Positions 55,332-63,947 of a stretch of DNA of 64,000 nucleotides are shown here, one piece after another. The notes under the pieces are model-generated. The model ran no database searches and was not told where the DNA came from. It saw nothing but the letters and a program-made list of their open reading frames with translations. A program made the position numbers and the translations under genes. The stretch comes from JAMDCX01 sp049977145 (GTDB lineage Bacteria > Planctomycetota > Phycisphaerae > WQYP01): assembly GCA_049977145.1 (NCBI GenBank), contig JBMFGW010000002.1:14812-78811 (forward strand). The letters run 5' to 3'. Position 1 is the first letter of the stretch. Every line of letters begins with the position of its first letter.

Positions 55332-55811
55332 TTATTGGCCGCGTGCCGGTACCACCGCGTGGTCGGTGGCATTCTGGTTCGTCGCAACCGGTTGCGTCGC
55401 AGGGGCCGTCGTGGGTCTGGTGGTAGCTCTTGGCGTTGCCGGCTGGGTCGCCGGAACAAGTTCTTCATGCACCTGCATGACCGTGGAAGGTTCCACGGGC
55501 GGTGGCGGCAGGGTGGTGGCAGTGGTGGCTTGATGCGGCGCCAGCACGCTTAAAACAGTATCAACGTGGGGTTTACCATGCGGCGTGTTAGGCAGACTGA
55601 TAACCACCAGCGGGTGCGGGGCGGGGGCATTGTACAGCATGGCACTGCCGTCATTGGATCCGGAGGGCGAGCGCAAAGCCGCCGCGGGCCGCAACGGTGT
55701 TTTCCCGCACCCAGCAAGTGAAACAAGGCTCGCAGCCAGCAATAGCAACGCACTCCATGGCGCGGCACGCAGCGCTACTCCGCCAGCCAGTGGTGGCTTA
55801 TTAGTCGTCAT
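55332..55811 (-). CDS. Small Pro/Thr-rich lipoprotein of unknown function
   Basis: About 159 residues. A signal sequence (WSALLLLAASLVSLAGCGK) ends in the lipobox SLAGC. The mature part is low complexity with many Pro, Thr, Ala and Gln (PATQPATPRATTRPTTAPAT), as in wall-spanning linkers. A short middle block (HPLVVISLPNTPHGKPHVDT) is the only sequence with fold-like character. The ATG at 55811 is two bases past the trpB stop, so it is coupled to trpB; a GTG six bases earlier is also open. No family recognised. Its link to tryptophan synthesis is unexplained. Confidence 0.65.
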   Translation of the reverse strand: MTTNKPPLAGGVALRAAPWSALLLLAASLVSLAGCGKTPLRPAAALRSPSGSNDGSAMLYNAPAPHPLVVISLPNTPHGKPHVDTVLSVLAPHQATTATTLPPPPVEPSTVMQVHEELVPATQPATPRATTRPTTAPATQPVATNQNATDHAVVPARGQ

Positions 55812-55813
55812 GG

Positions 55814-57118
55814 TCACACCTTCTTTCTCCTTGCGGCCTGTTCATCCATCAGCCGCGCCACTTCCATGCAGTCTTTATCCCCACGCCCGCTTAAATTGAC
55901 AATTAAATTCTGATCCTTGCGCATTTGTCCGGCCTGTTTAATCGCAAAAGCAACCGCGTGGGCGGACTCCAGAGCGGGAATAATTCCTTCCAGTTTGGAG
56001 AGGATATTGAAAGCCTCCAAGGCCTCGGCATCGGTAATCGACGAGTAGGCAACGCGTCGCGCGTCTTTCCAGTAGGCGTGTTCCGGCCCCACGCCGGGAT
56101 AATCCAATCCGGCGCTGACACTATGGACGTGCGCGGTCTGTCCGTCGTCGTTTTGCAAAACGTAGGACAGCGAACCGTGCAGCACTCCGGGCTGCCCCAT
56201 GGTTAACGATGCGGCATGCTGCCCCGGCGCCGTGCCGCGCCCACCAGGTTCCACGCCAAACAAGGCCACCTGGACATCGTCAACAAACGGATAAAACATC
56301 CCCGCCGCATTAGATCCGCCGCCCACGCACGCCACCAATACGTCCGGCAGGCGCCCCAGCATTTCCAGGGCCTGCGCCCGCGTCTCTTTGCCGATAATAC
56401 TCTGGAAATCCCGCACGATCAGCGGAAACGGATGTGGTCCCACTACGCTGCCGATGATGTAATGTGTGTGCTCCACCGAGCCCATCCAATCGCGCATGGC
56501 TTCATTGGTGGCATCTTTCAGTGTGCACGACCCACTTTCCACCGGCACCACCCGCGCTCCGAGCAGCCGCATCCGAAACACATTCAGGGACTGCCGTCGG
56601 ATATCCTCAGTGCCCATATAAACATCGCATTGCAGCCCAAACGCCGCCGCCGCCGTAGCTGTGGCCACGCCATGCTGTCCCGCCCCCGTCTCGGCAATGA
56701 CCCGCTTTTTCTTCATGCGCAAAGTCAGCAGAGCCTGCCCGATGGTATTATTAATTTTATGGGCGCCGGTATGGGCAAGGTCTTCTCTTTTAAGATAGAT
56801 TTTTGCACCGCCCGCCAATTCGGTCAGTCGCCGGGCAAAATAAAGAGGAGTTTCGCGCCCCGCAAAGTGGCGTAGGTAATAGTCCAGTTCCTGCTGGAAT
56901 GCCGGATCTTTTTTTGCCCGCTGATATTCTTCCGCCAAATCGCTTACTGCCGCCATGAGTGTTTCCGGCACATACACGCCGCCATAAGGGCCAAAATGCC
57001 CGTGCGAATCCGGTACCTGACTGGTGGCTGGCGCGGTACTAACCGCTTCGTGAATAGTCCGCGATGAAAGCCGGTTGGTTTCGGATACTGAAGGCGCCAT
57101 AACTGCGGTAGAATTCAT
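55814..57118 (-). CDS. trpB: Tryptophan synthase beta chain
   Basis: 434 residues. It condenses indole and serine using pyridoxal phosphate. Motifs: GPYGGVYVPETLMAAV, FAGRETPLYFARRL, LKREDLAHTGAHKINN with the PLP Lys, ETGAGQHGVATATAAA, VGGGSNAAGMFYPF and NLSGRGDKDC. The family start is HFGPYGG; about 40 extra polar N-terminal residues precede it. ATG 57118 has AGGAG six bases upstream, and lies 20 bases past the predicted transcription start. No trpA is adjacent; the downstream gene is a lipoprotein. Confidence 0.97.
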   Translation of the reverse strand: MNSTAVMAPSVSETNRLSSRTIHEAVSTAPATSQVPDSHGHFGPYGGVYVPETLMAAVSDLAEEYQRAKKDPAFQQELDYYLRHFAGRETPLYFARRLTELAGGAKIYLKREDLAHTGAHKINNTIGQALLTLRMKKKRVIAETGAGQHGVATATAAAAFGLQCDVYMGTEDIRRQSLNVFRMRLLGARVVPVESGSCTLKDATNEAMRDWMGSVEHTHYIIGSVVGPHPFPLIVRDFQSIIGKETRAQALEMLGRLPDVLVACVGGGSNAAGMFYPFVDDVQVALFGVEPGGRGTAPGQHAASLTMGQPGVLHGSLSYVLQNDDGQTAHVHSVSAGLDYPGVGPEHAYWKDARRVAYSSITDAEALEAFNILSKLEGIIPALESAHAVAFAIKQAGQMRKDQNLIVNLSGRGDKDCMEVARLMDEQAARRKKV

Positions 57119-57660
57119 GGGAACTCCTGCAACAACCATACTTTATCATAGGAGCGTACCGTCGATTTATGCAAATCCCGCAGCGGCGCATCAGCGAAAT
57201 GTTGCCATAGTGGTAATCGTTCATGGGCCAAAACTCGCGGAAAATAAAAGAAATAATGTGGAATCTGGCGTTTACGAGGCGTAAACACCACGAAAAACAG
57301 AATCCGCAATGTGAACGGCCGCATCTTCCCGCTGGTTTCGGCGCGTTTGCCCGTGCACGGTTACGCTAGTTTAGGGAGTGTATATACTTTATCCGTAGTT
57401 AAGCTCATGGTGGGTTTGGCTGGCCGAAAGTCCGTAAACGGTTACCTTAATTCTCCCATTCACGCTGGTATAGCATCCTCATCAAAACGTGGCATTTCTC
57501 TTTCGGTACAACACACGGTACCCCCGTTCGCTTGCTCAACGCGGGGTTTGTGAATAACATCACAAGGTAGTGGGTTATGGGTGAAGCACCCTTTGCGGAC
57601 CACCCGGGCCGAGCCGGCGGTTAGCGCTTGCCGGTCTGAAGCAGTGTTGGAGTTTTAGAC
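57119..57660. other. Long divergent intergenic region trpB to nuoD (542 bp)
   Basis: No gene seen on either strand. It holds the trpB promoter. Facing nuoD, TATACT (57383-57388) with TTACGC 16 bases before it is a weak candidate promoter. Two small dyads (GGGTG-AAG-CACCC near 57578 and a CCGGC/GCCGG pair near 57613-57635) lie in the last 90 bases before nuoD and could fold in its leader. TTGGAG provides the nuoD ribosome site. Confidence 0.45.
57145..57174 (-). promoter_or_regulatory. sigma70-type promoter of trpB
   Basis: Minus-strand TTGCAT (57174-57169), 18-base spacer, TATGAT (57150-57145). Transcription would start near 57138, giving a 20-base leader with AGGAG before the ATG. There is no room for a leader-peptide attenuator. 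Confidence 0.5.
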
Positions 57661-58941
57661 ATGCCATACACAATGGAAAAGGGTTCCTCCATGCTGACGG
57701 ATGACCCCATGACAACCCCTCAACTTTCGGATAATTCCAACCTTTGGACCCTGAATTTTGGTCCCCAGCACCCGGCGACCCACACCGTCATTCGTCTGGT
57801 GATGGAGATTGACGGCGAACGCGTGGTAAAAGTCCTTCCGATTATCGGCTACCTGCACAGCGGTTTTGAAAAAAACGCGGAAGTGCTCGATTACAATCAG
57901 TACATCACCATTGTCAATCGTATGGATTATCTGGCTCCTATGGGTAATGAAATGGCGTGGATACGAGCCGTGGAAACGCTTTTCGATGTGAACCCGACTC
58001 CCCGCTGCAAAGTATATCGCACTATTTTGGGGGAACTGGCCCGCATTCAAAGCCATCTCTTGTGCGTCGGCGCCGCAGCTCTGGACCTCGGTGGATTTAC
58101 CGCTTTTCTCTTTGGCTTTAATGAACGCGAACGTATTTACGATATCATGGAATATGTTACCGGTTCGCGTTTTCATACCAGTTGGAATCGTGTCGGCGGC
58201 GTGCTGAAGGATGCCGATGACAACATATTCCGCCCGCTGGTCAAAGAGTTTATTAATGAATCATTGCCGCGCGCCATTGAAGATATAGAAAAACTGCTCA
58301 ACCGTTTGCGGATATTTATTGACCGCACGCAGGGCATCGGCGTTATTTCAACGCAAGAGGCGATTAACTGGAGTTTAAGCGGTCCGCTAGCCCGGGCCAG
58401 CGGAGTGTTACGTGATATTCGGAAAGATGATCCGTATTTCTGCTTTCAGAATAACTGGGATGGCCAAGGCGCACCGGCCGTGCAATTCAAAGTGCCCGTT
58501 ATGAAAACCGGAGATGTACTGGCGCGGTATCTCGTGCGTATTGAGGAAATGAAACAATCCTGCGAAATTATTCGGCAACTTATTGATGATATTCCCGGCG
58601 GTCCGATCAATGTCAGCCCGGAAGGCAAGGATATTTTGCCGCCAAAATCACAGGTTTATGGGTCGATTGAGGGGCTGATTCAGCACTTTGAACTGGTGAT
58701 GACCAACCGTGGCTTTAAGCCGCCGGTGGGTGAAGTTTATGGTTGCAGTGAAACCGCCAATGGCGAACAGGGCTATTATCTGGTCAGTGATGGGGGAAAA
58801 AATCCGTGGCGGGCGCGGTGCCGTCCTCCCTCGTTTATTCATTTAAGCGTGCTGCCGAAAATGATGGAAGGCCATACCATCTCGGATGTGGTGGCGGTAT
58901 TGGGATCTTTGAATATCATTGCCGCGGAATTGGATCGTTAA
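57661..58941 (+). CDS. nuoD: NADH-quinone oxidoreductase subunit D (complex I, 49-kDa)
   Basis: 426 residues. Subunit D lies at the junction of the peripheral and membrane arms and helps form the quinone site. Family segments: FGPQHPATHTVIRLVMEIDG, RIMDYLAPMGNEMAW-like (NRMDYLAPMGNEMAWIRAVE), GALDLGGFTAFLF-like (AALDLGGFTAFLFGFNERE), GVISTQEAINW-type, and PPVGEVYGCSETANGEQGYY with RCRPPSFIHLS near the end. The ATG at 57661 has TTGGAG eight bases upstream. nuoA-C are not in this window; the neighbouring upstream DNA is intergenic. First of a D-E-F-G run. Confidence 0.96.
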   Translation: MPYTMEKGSSMLTDDPMTTPQLSDNSNLWTLNFGPQHPATHTVIRLVMEIDGERVVKVLPIIGYLHSGFEKNAEVLDYNQYITIVNRMDYLAPMGNEMAWIRAVETLFDVNPTPRCKVYRTILGELARIQSHLLCVGAAALDLGGFTAFLFGFNERERIYDIMEYVTGSRFHTSWNRVGGVLKDADDNIFRPLVKEFINESLPRAIEDIEKLLNRLRIFIDRTQGIGVISTQEAINWSLSGPLARASGVLRDIRKDDPYFCFQNNWDGQGAPAVQFKVPVMKTGDVLARYLVRIEEMKQSCEIIRQLIDDIPGGPINVSPEGKDILPPKSQVYGSIEGLIQHFELVMTNRGFKPPVGEVYGCSETANGEQGYYLVSDGGKNPWRARCRPPSFIHLSVLPKMMEGHTISDVVAVLGSLNIIAAELDR

Positions 58942-58956
58942 ACACAAGGAACTCGC

Positions 58957-59502
58957 ATGGCCTGGATTGTTGAAGATCGCCTGAAGCCGTACCAACCTGT
59001 GCGCAGTGAGCCGTATCTCACTGCGGAGATCAGGTCCGATATTGAACAAAAATATTTTCCACGCTATCCGCGCAAACAGGCGGCACTGCTGCCGCTGTTT
59101 CACACCATCATGCACACCTACGGCTACATAGCGCCGCAGGCGATTGATGAAGCGGCGGAGTTTCTGGGTATCACCCGCGCGCAAGTGCAGGATGCGGTGA
59201 CGTTTTACGAAGAATTCAGACTTCAGCCGTCAGGAAAATATGTGGTCAATGTCTGCCGCTCGATTTCCTGCGAACTTTGCGGCCATCAGGCGGTTCTGGA
59301 TAAGATTCGTGACGTTTTCGGCATTGAACCCGGTGAAACGACGGAAGATGGAAAATTCACCCTGCTGGAAGTGGAATGTCTGGGCGCCTGCGAACAGGCC
59401 CCCTGTGCACTGGTCAATGAAGATCTGCACGGGCGCTTGGAACCGGACAAGTTTGCCGCGCAGTTGCGGGCCTTGCCGGATCATCCCGAAGCGGAGCACT
59501 GA
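58957..59502 (+). CDS. nuoE: NADH-quinone oxidoreductase subunit E (2Fe-2S, 24-kDa)
   Basis: 181 residues with a thioredoxin-like fold that holds one 2Fe-2S cluster: CRSISCELCGHQAVLDKI and ECLGACEQAPCALVN supply the four Cys. FARYPRKQAALLPLFHTIM-like sequence opens the conserved core (PRYPRKQAALLPLFH), followed by ITRAQVQDAVTFYEEF. It forms the NADH-oxidising module with NuoF and NuoG. ATG 58957 with AAGGA upstream, 15 bases after nuoD. The C-terminus is about average. Confidence 0.96.
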   Translation: MAWIVEDRLKPYQPVRSEPYLTAEIRSDIEQKYFPRYPRKQAALLPLFHTIMHTYGYIAPQAIDEAAEFLGITRAQVQDAVTFYEEFRLQPSGKYVVNVCRSISCELCGHQAVLDKIRDVFGIEPGETTEDGKFTLLEVECLGACEQAPCALVNEDLHGRLEPDKFAAQLRALPDHPEAEH

Positions 59503-59606
59503 TCCGACGGTGAAGTGGTAATGCAGCCAGGGGTGGAAACCCATGGCTAGCTTCGCGTGCGTGTGCTAAACTTCCGGTGCATGAACGGTTACATGAAAGG
59601 TTTGTT

Positions 59607-60920
59607 ATGGCGTTTGCCAGCCCAGTTTTGCTTAAGCGAATCCCGGATGATCCGTCGCAGCGTAAGTTCTTTAACTTGGCGGATTACATGGCCACCGGTG
59701 GCTATGAATCGCTCCGGAAGGCGCAGGCCATGCCTGCGGAACAGATAATTCAACTGGTCATTGACTCTGCTTTGCGCGGGCGCGGCGGGGCCGGATTTCC
59801 ATGCGGAGCCAAATGGAAGTTTCTGCCCAAGGATCTGCATCCGCGTTATCTGGCGGTAAATTTTGATGAATCCGAGCCGGGAACTTTCAAGGATCGCTAT
59901 CTTATCGATCATGATCCGCATATTCTGCTGGAAGGCATTGCCATTGCGGCGTATGCGAACCATATTACCACCAGTTATATTTACATAAGGGGCGAATACC
60001 ACAAGCAGGCGAAAATTCTGGAAAAGGCGTTGGCGGAAGCCTACGCCAAAGGGATATTTGGACAGAAAATTCCCGGTACCGACATTGTCCATAACTGTTA
60101 TGTGCATCGCGGCGCCGGAGCGTATATCTGTGGTGAAGAGACCGGTCTGTTGGAATCCCTCGAAGGCAAACGCGGCTGGCCGCGCATCAAGCCGCCGTTT
60201 CCCGCCATCGCCGGGGCCTTCGCAAAACCGACGATCATCAACAATGTCGAGACGCTGGCCTGTTTGCCGCATATCATTGCGCACGGGGCGCAATGGTTTA
60301 AATCCATGGGGACACCAAGTTCCGCCGGTCCGAAATTGTTTGGCGTTAGCGGTCTGGTCAACAAACCGGGCGTTTATGAAGAGGAACTTGGCATCAAGAT
60401 GTCCACCCTTATTGAAAAATATGCCGGCGGAGTTAAAGGCGGAAAATATCGTGCGGCAATCCCCGGCGGAATTTCCATGGGCATTCTGGGAACGGATCAA
60501 TATGACGCCGAGCTGGATTTTGACATTGGCCGCAAATATAACGTGCTGGGTTTGGGGACGGCTGGCGTGATTGTGATGAATGACCAGACCGATCTGGTGG
60601 CGATGCTGCGCAACATCGTCCGGTTTTTTGCCCATGAAAGCTGTGGCCAGTGCACCCCGTGCCGCGAAGGTACGGCGTGGATGCACAAAATACTTAACCG
60701 CATCGTGGCGGGTTATGGCAAGCCGCGGGATTTTGACCTGCTGCTGGAAGTTGCATCGAGCATGGGGGCTATGCCGGGAACCACGATTTGTGGTTTGGCG
60801 GATGGTGCCAACTGGGCGGTGCGAACATTTTTGCAGAAGTTTCCGGAAGATTTCAAAGCCCGGTTGAAATCAGATCACGTGCCGGGTGTAACGTTGGACG
60901 CGCAGGCCGCCGCCGTGTAA
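59607..60920 (+). CDS. nuoF: NADH-quinone oxidoreductase subunit F (NADH/FMN-binding, 51-kDa)
   Basis: 437 residues. The NADH- and FMN-binding loops are present (LRGRGGAGFPCGAKWKFLP, NFDESEPGTFKDRYL, GAGAYICGEETGLLESLEGK) and the 4Fe-4S motif is ESCGQCTPCREGTAWM. It accepts electrons from NADH. In the first glycine-rich loop FPCG replaces the more usual FPTG. I take the ATG at 59607, six bases after AAAGG; a GTG 30 bases earlier keeps the frame open but lies beyond the site. A 104-base gap separates it from nuoE. Confidence 0.96.
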   Translation: MAFASPVLLKRIPDDPSQRKFFNLADYMATGGYESLRKAQAMPAEQIIQLVIDSALRGRGGAGFPCGAKWKFLPKDLHPRYLAVNFDESEPGTFKDRYLIDHDPHILLEGIAIAAYANHITTSYIYIRGEYHKQAKILEKALAEAYAKGIFGQKIPGTDIVHNCYVHRGAGAYICGEETGLLESLEGKRGWPRIKPPFPAIAGAFAKPTIINNVETLACLPHIIAHGAQWFKSMGTPSSAGPKLFGVSGLVNKPGVYEEELGIKMSTLIEKYAGGVKGGKYRAAIPGGISMGILGTDQYDAELDFDIGRKYNVLGLGTAGVIVMNDQTDLVAMLRNIVRFFAHESCGQCTPCREGTAWMHKILNRIVAGYGKPRDFDLLLEVASSMGAMPGTTICGLADGANWAVRTFLQKFPEDFKARLKSDHVPGVTLDAQAAAV

Positions 60921-60926
60921 AACAAG

Positions 60927-60968
60927 TCCCGCAAAGGGCGGGAAAATTGTCCGCCGATAAATGCGGAC
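60927..60968 (+). promoter_or_regulatory. Two consecutive RNA hairpins between nuoF and nuoG
   Basis: Hairpin 1: TCCCGC (60927-60932) pairs with GCGGGA (60938-60943), loop AAAGG, followed by AAATT. Hairpin 2: GTCCGC (60949-60954) pairs with GCGGAC (60963-60968), loop of eight bases. They occupy nearly the whole 66-base gap. They could stabilise or cleave the mRNA, or partly terminate, tuning NuoG relative to NuoF. Confidence 0.45.
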
Positions 60969-60986
60969 GCAATGCTATAAGGTGTG

Positions 60987-62624
60987 ATGTTTATGCCCAC
61001 AATGGATGTTGACGGAAAAACAATTTCCTGGGAAGGGAAAAAAATGATTCTTCAGGCCTGCTTGGACGCGGGCATGGAAATTCCGCATTATTGCTATCAT
61101 CCGGGTCTTTCCATTGTCGCGAGTTGCAGAATCTGTCTAGTGGAAATTGAATCACCCGACCCCAAGGACCCGACTAAACTCGTTAAAATTCCCAAGCTCG
61201 TGCCAAGCTGTCAGACGCCCGCGGTCGACGGTATGAAAGTTCATAGCATTTCAGCCAAGGCGGTGGCGAATCAAAAAGCGGTGATGGAATTTCTGCTGCT
61301 GAACCATCCGCTGGATTGCCCGGTATGTGATCAGGCCGGCGAGTGTCATCTGCAGGATTACAGCTATAAATACGGGCGTTCTGAGAGCCGCTTTGAAGAA
61401 GATAAAGCCAAAAAGCCCAAGAAAGACATCGGCAAGCATGTGCTGTTATACAGCGACCGCTGCATCATGTGTACGCGGTGCGTGCGCTTCACGCGGGAAA
61501 TTTCCGGTACCGGTGAATTAGGCGTCTTTGGCCGGGGCCATCGGGAAGAAATTGATGTATTTCAAGGTCGCTCCCTGGATAATCCGCTGTCCGGTAATGT
61601 CGTTGATATTTGCCCGGTTGGGGCGCTGTTGGACAAAGATTTTCTTTTCACCCAGCGTGTTTGGTTTCTGAAAAAAACGCCCAGTATTTCACCATTTTCC
61701 AGCGGTGGAGAAAATATTTTTATTGACCATAACCAGGGGCGCATCTATCGCCTTAAGCCGCGTTTCAATGCGGATGTCAATAAATGGTGGATTTCCGATG
61801 AGATTCGTTATGGGTGGAATTTCATCCATACCAATCGCTTACAAACACCCGCCGCCCAGGGGGTTCCTCAGCCGGAATTAAACGCGGCTCAGTGTATTGG
61901 TCGGCTTGATCAAACCATAAAGAAAGCGGCTGCCGGCGCGCCGGGTTCCACGGTTCTGGTATTAAGTCCCTTTGATTCCACGGAAGAGATGTTTCTGGCC
62001 GCGCAATGGATTCGTCGCGTTGACCCGCAGGCGTGGTTGACATTTAATTATCCCAAAGTACTGGGGGAGGATCAGGTATTCAAAAATCCCGTCACCGGTG
62101 CTGTAACTTATACTCTCTACGCGGAAAAGGCTCCCAACCGCCGGGGGGCGGAGAAGGTGCTCAAGCTGTTGGATGGTAATGTCTGTACCATGGCGGAGAT
62201 GTCGGCAAAAACAAAGGCGGGCCAAATTCACGCGGGCCTGATCATGGCGGACCCCCTGGCCCATAACGATCAATCCCTGGCGGCGGCATTGGCTGGTTTG
62301 GAAACGCTGGTGGTGCTAAGTACCCGTCCCGATGGCTTGGCGGCACAGGCCACGTTGACTGTACCGGTTTGTACATGGGCGGAAAAGGCGGGCGTATTTG
62401 AAAACTTTGCCGGACGCGTCCAGCTGTTTCAGCAGGCTATCGCCCCGCTGGAAAATACCCGTTCCGCTGGCAGTGTGTTCTGGGATCTTATGGATTTAGC
62501 GGGAACCTATGATGCTGCCGCAGTACGACGTATGATTACGGAACTGGGGTTGGCGGAATATGCGGATGTATCAATTTCACAACCGCGTGAAAAAGTTGAA
62601 TTAATGCAGTTTACAGAATTGTGA
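60987..62624 (+). CDS. nuoG: NADH-quinone oxidoreductase subunit G (iron-sulfur, short form)
   Basis: About 545 residues, shorter than the 700-900 residue forms that carry a full molybdopterin-like domain. N-terminal 2Fe-2S motif HYCYHPGLSIVASCRICLVE and CQTPAV, the His-Cys3 motif HPLDCPVCDQAGECHLQDY, and the 4Fe-4S set CIMCTRCVRFTREISG with CPVGALLDKDF. After residue 250 the molybdopterin-oxidoreductase-like part (DEIRYGWNFIH) is present but truncated. Start at ATG 60987 or 60993 (AAGG four or ten bases before); GTG 60984 also open. Passes electrons from NuoF onward. Confidence 0.93.
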   Translation: MFMPTMDVDGKTISWEGKKMILQACLDAGMEIPHYCYHPGLSIVASCRICLVEIESPDPKDPTKLVKIPKLVPSCQTPAVDGMKVHSISAKAVANQKAVMEFLLLNHPLDCPVCDQAGECHLQDYSYKYGRSESRFEEDKAKKPKKDIGKHVLLYSDRCIMCTRCVRFTREISGTGELGVFGRGHREEIDVFQGRSLDNPLSGNVVDICPVGALLDKDFLFTQRVWFLKKTPSISPFSSGGENIFIDHNQGRIYRLKPRFNADVNKWWISDEIRYGWNFIHTNRLQTPAAQGVPQPELNAAQCIGRLDQTIKKAAAGAPGSTVLVLSPFDSTEEMFLAAQWIRRVDPQAWLTFNYPKVLGEDQVFKNPVTGAVTYTLYAEKAPNRRGAEKVLKLLDGNVCTMAEMSAKTKAGQIHAGLIMADPLAHNDQSLAAALAGLETLVVLSTRPDGLAAQATLTVPVCTWAEKAGVFENFAGRVQLFQQAIAPLENTRSAGSVFWDLMDLAGTYDAAAVRRMITELGLAEYADVSISQPREKVELMQFTEL

Positions 62625-62649
62625 TTTTTTCTCGTTTTTCGGAGATGTC

Positions 62650-63777
62650 ATGGTGGATCCAAAACGTGCGGCAATATGTCAAGCAGTGTCGGAAAAACTG
62701 GCCAAGGCGGATGCGTCCTGTATTGGAGCGGTCGTGGGTCTCGATGGGTTTGTTGATGAAATCGCCCAGGTGGTGGACAAACGTGCCAGTGCGGGAGAAT
62801 TCGAGCGTATTGCCACCATTGACCGCTTCGCCCGCAGAATCGCCGAAGCGGCCGGGCAAAGTGCCAATATCGAGCTGGTCGTAAAATTACAAAAACTCGG
62901 CGGTAATGGCCCCATTATGGCCAACGCTTTGGCTACCATGGGGTTGGCGGTTACGTATATCGGTAATCTCGGCTATCCGGATTTACATCCGGTGTTTCAT
63001 GATCTGGCCAAAAAAGCCAGCATTTTCAGCATTGCCGAGCCTTGTCATACCGACGCGTTGGAATTTGATGATGGCAAACTGATGCTCGGCAAACTTACGC
63101 CTACCGCCGAGATTACCTGGGAAAATATCGCCGCGCGGGTTGGTGTTGATGAACTGGTCAGCCTGGTGGCGTCGGTGCGCCTGCTGGGTCTGGTCAACTG
63201 GACAATGCTGCCTTATATGAACAGTATCTGGAAGCACCTTGCGGAAGATGTACTGCCGGATATTCCCGCCAAAGACCGGATTTTATTTGTTGATCTTGCT
63301 GATCCCGAAAAACGCACGCGTGAAGACCTTCATGCCGCTCTGAAAATACTGGAAATTTTTAAGCCTTTTGTCCATGTGATATTGGGATTAAATCTCAAGG
63401 AAGCGGTGCAGGTTGCCGAGGTTTTGAATATTGCATTATCCGCCGATCCGGAAAAAGAAATCGAACCTCTGGCGGAACAAATTCGAGCCAGGCTTGGACT
63501 CGGTACCGTGGTTATTCATCCACGCGCTGGAGCCGCCGCCGCCGATGCACAAGGTGCCGCTTTTTTTGCCGGCCCATTCGTCAAACATCCGAAAATCAGC
63601 ACCGGTGCCGGCGATCATTTTAATGCCGGTTTCGTGGCGGGACGGCTGTTGGGACTGAACCTCGCCGAAGCACTGTGCATGGGCACAGCCACCAGCGGAT
63701 TTTATGTTCGTAGCGCCGCCAGTCCGACGCTGCGTGATTTAGCTCAATTTATCCGTGATTTACCTGCGCCGCAGTAA
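62650..63777 (+). CDS. PfkB-family carbohydrate kinase
   Basis: 375 residues. The ribokinase-like fold is recognised by GLDGFVDEIAQVVD near the start, QKLGGNGPIMANALATMG, the sugar-binding region and the ATP/catalytic motif STGAGDHFNAGFVAGRLLG, where the Asp is the base. It phosphorylates a sugar or nucleoside whose identity is not clear; the family includes ribokinase, fructokinase and adenosine kinase. The ATG at 62650 lies just after GGAG (62641-62644). It is only 25 bases after nuoG and so is probably transcribed with the complex I genes, which is odd, since nuoH would be expected. Confidence 0.87.
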   Translation: MVDPKRAAICQAVSEKLAKADASCIGAVVGLDGFVDEIAQVVDKRASAGEFERIATIDRFARRIAEAAGQSANIELVVKLQKLGGNGPIMANALATMGLAVTYIGNLGYPDLHPVFHDLAKKASIFSIAEPCHTDALEFDDGKLMLGKLTPTAEITWENIAARVGVDELVSLVASVRLLGLVNWTMLPYMNSIWKHLAEDVLPDIPAKDRILFVDLADPEKRTREDLHAALKILEIFKPFVHVILGLNLKEAVQVAEVLNIALSADPEKEIEPLAEQIRARLGLGTVVIHPRAGAAAADAQGAAFFAGPFVKHPKISTGAGDHFNAGFVAGRLLGLNLAEALCMGTATSGFYVRSAASPTLRDLAQFIRDLPAPQ

Positions 63778-63902
63778 CACCTTGGAAATCTGCACCTGGG
63801 GCGCGGCATGTTGCCATCATCTTAAACGTTCGCAACTATGCCGCTTAGCCGCAATACGGTTTACTTAAGGAAAAATAGCGAAAAAAAGGGCCTCGATTGC
63901 CG

Positions 63903-63930
63903 ATAAAAGTTTTATAATTAGAACTTTTAT
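63903..63930. promoter_or_regulatory. Inverted repeat around a TATAAT box upstream of the last gene
   Basis: ATAAAAGTT (63903-63911) and AACTTTTAT (63922-63930) are exact reverse complements with a 10-base spacer that contains TATAAT (63913-63918). A protein bound across this palindrome would cover the -10 box. AAGGAG follows at 63933-63938, then the ATG at 63948. No clear -35 box. Confidence 0.4.
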
Positions 63931-63947
63931 GCAAGGAGACCCTTCTC

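Noticed and set aside
57311..57553. 80-residue frame in the trpB-nuoD gap
   Set aside because: No ribosome site, no family resemblance, and codon use unlike neighbours; treated as non-coding.
59589..60686. Long 365-residue minus-strand frame opposite nuoF
   Set aside because: Pure antisense shadow of nuoF; no family motif or start signal.
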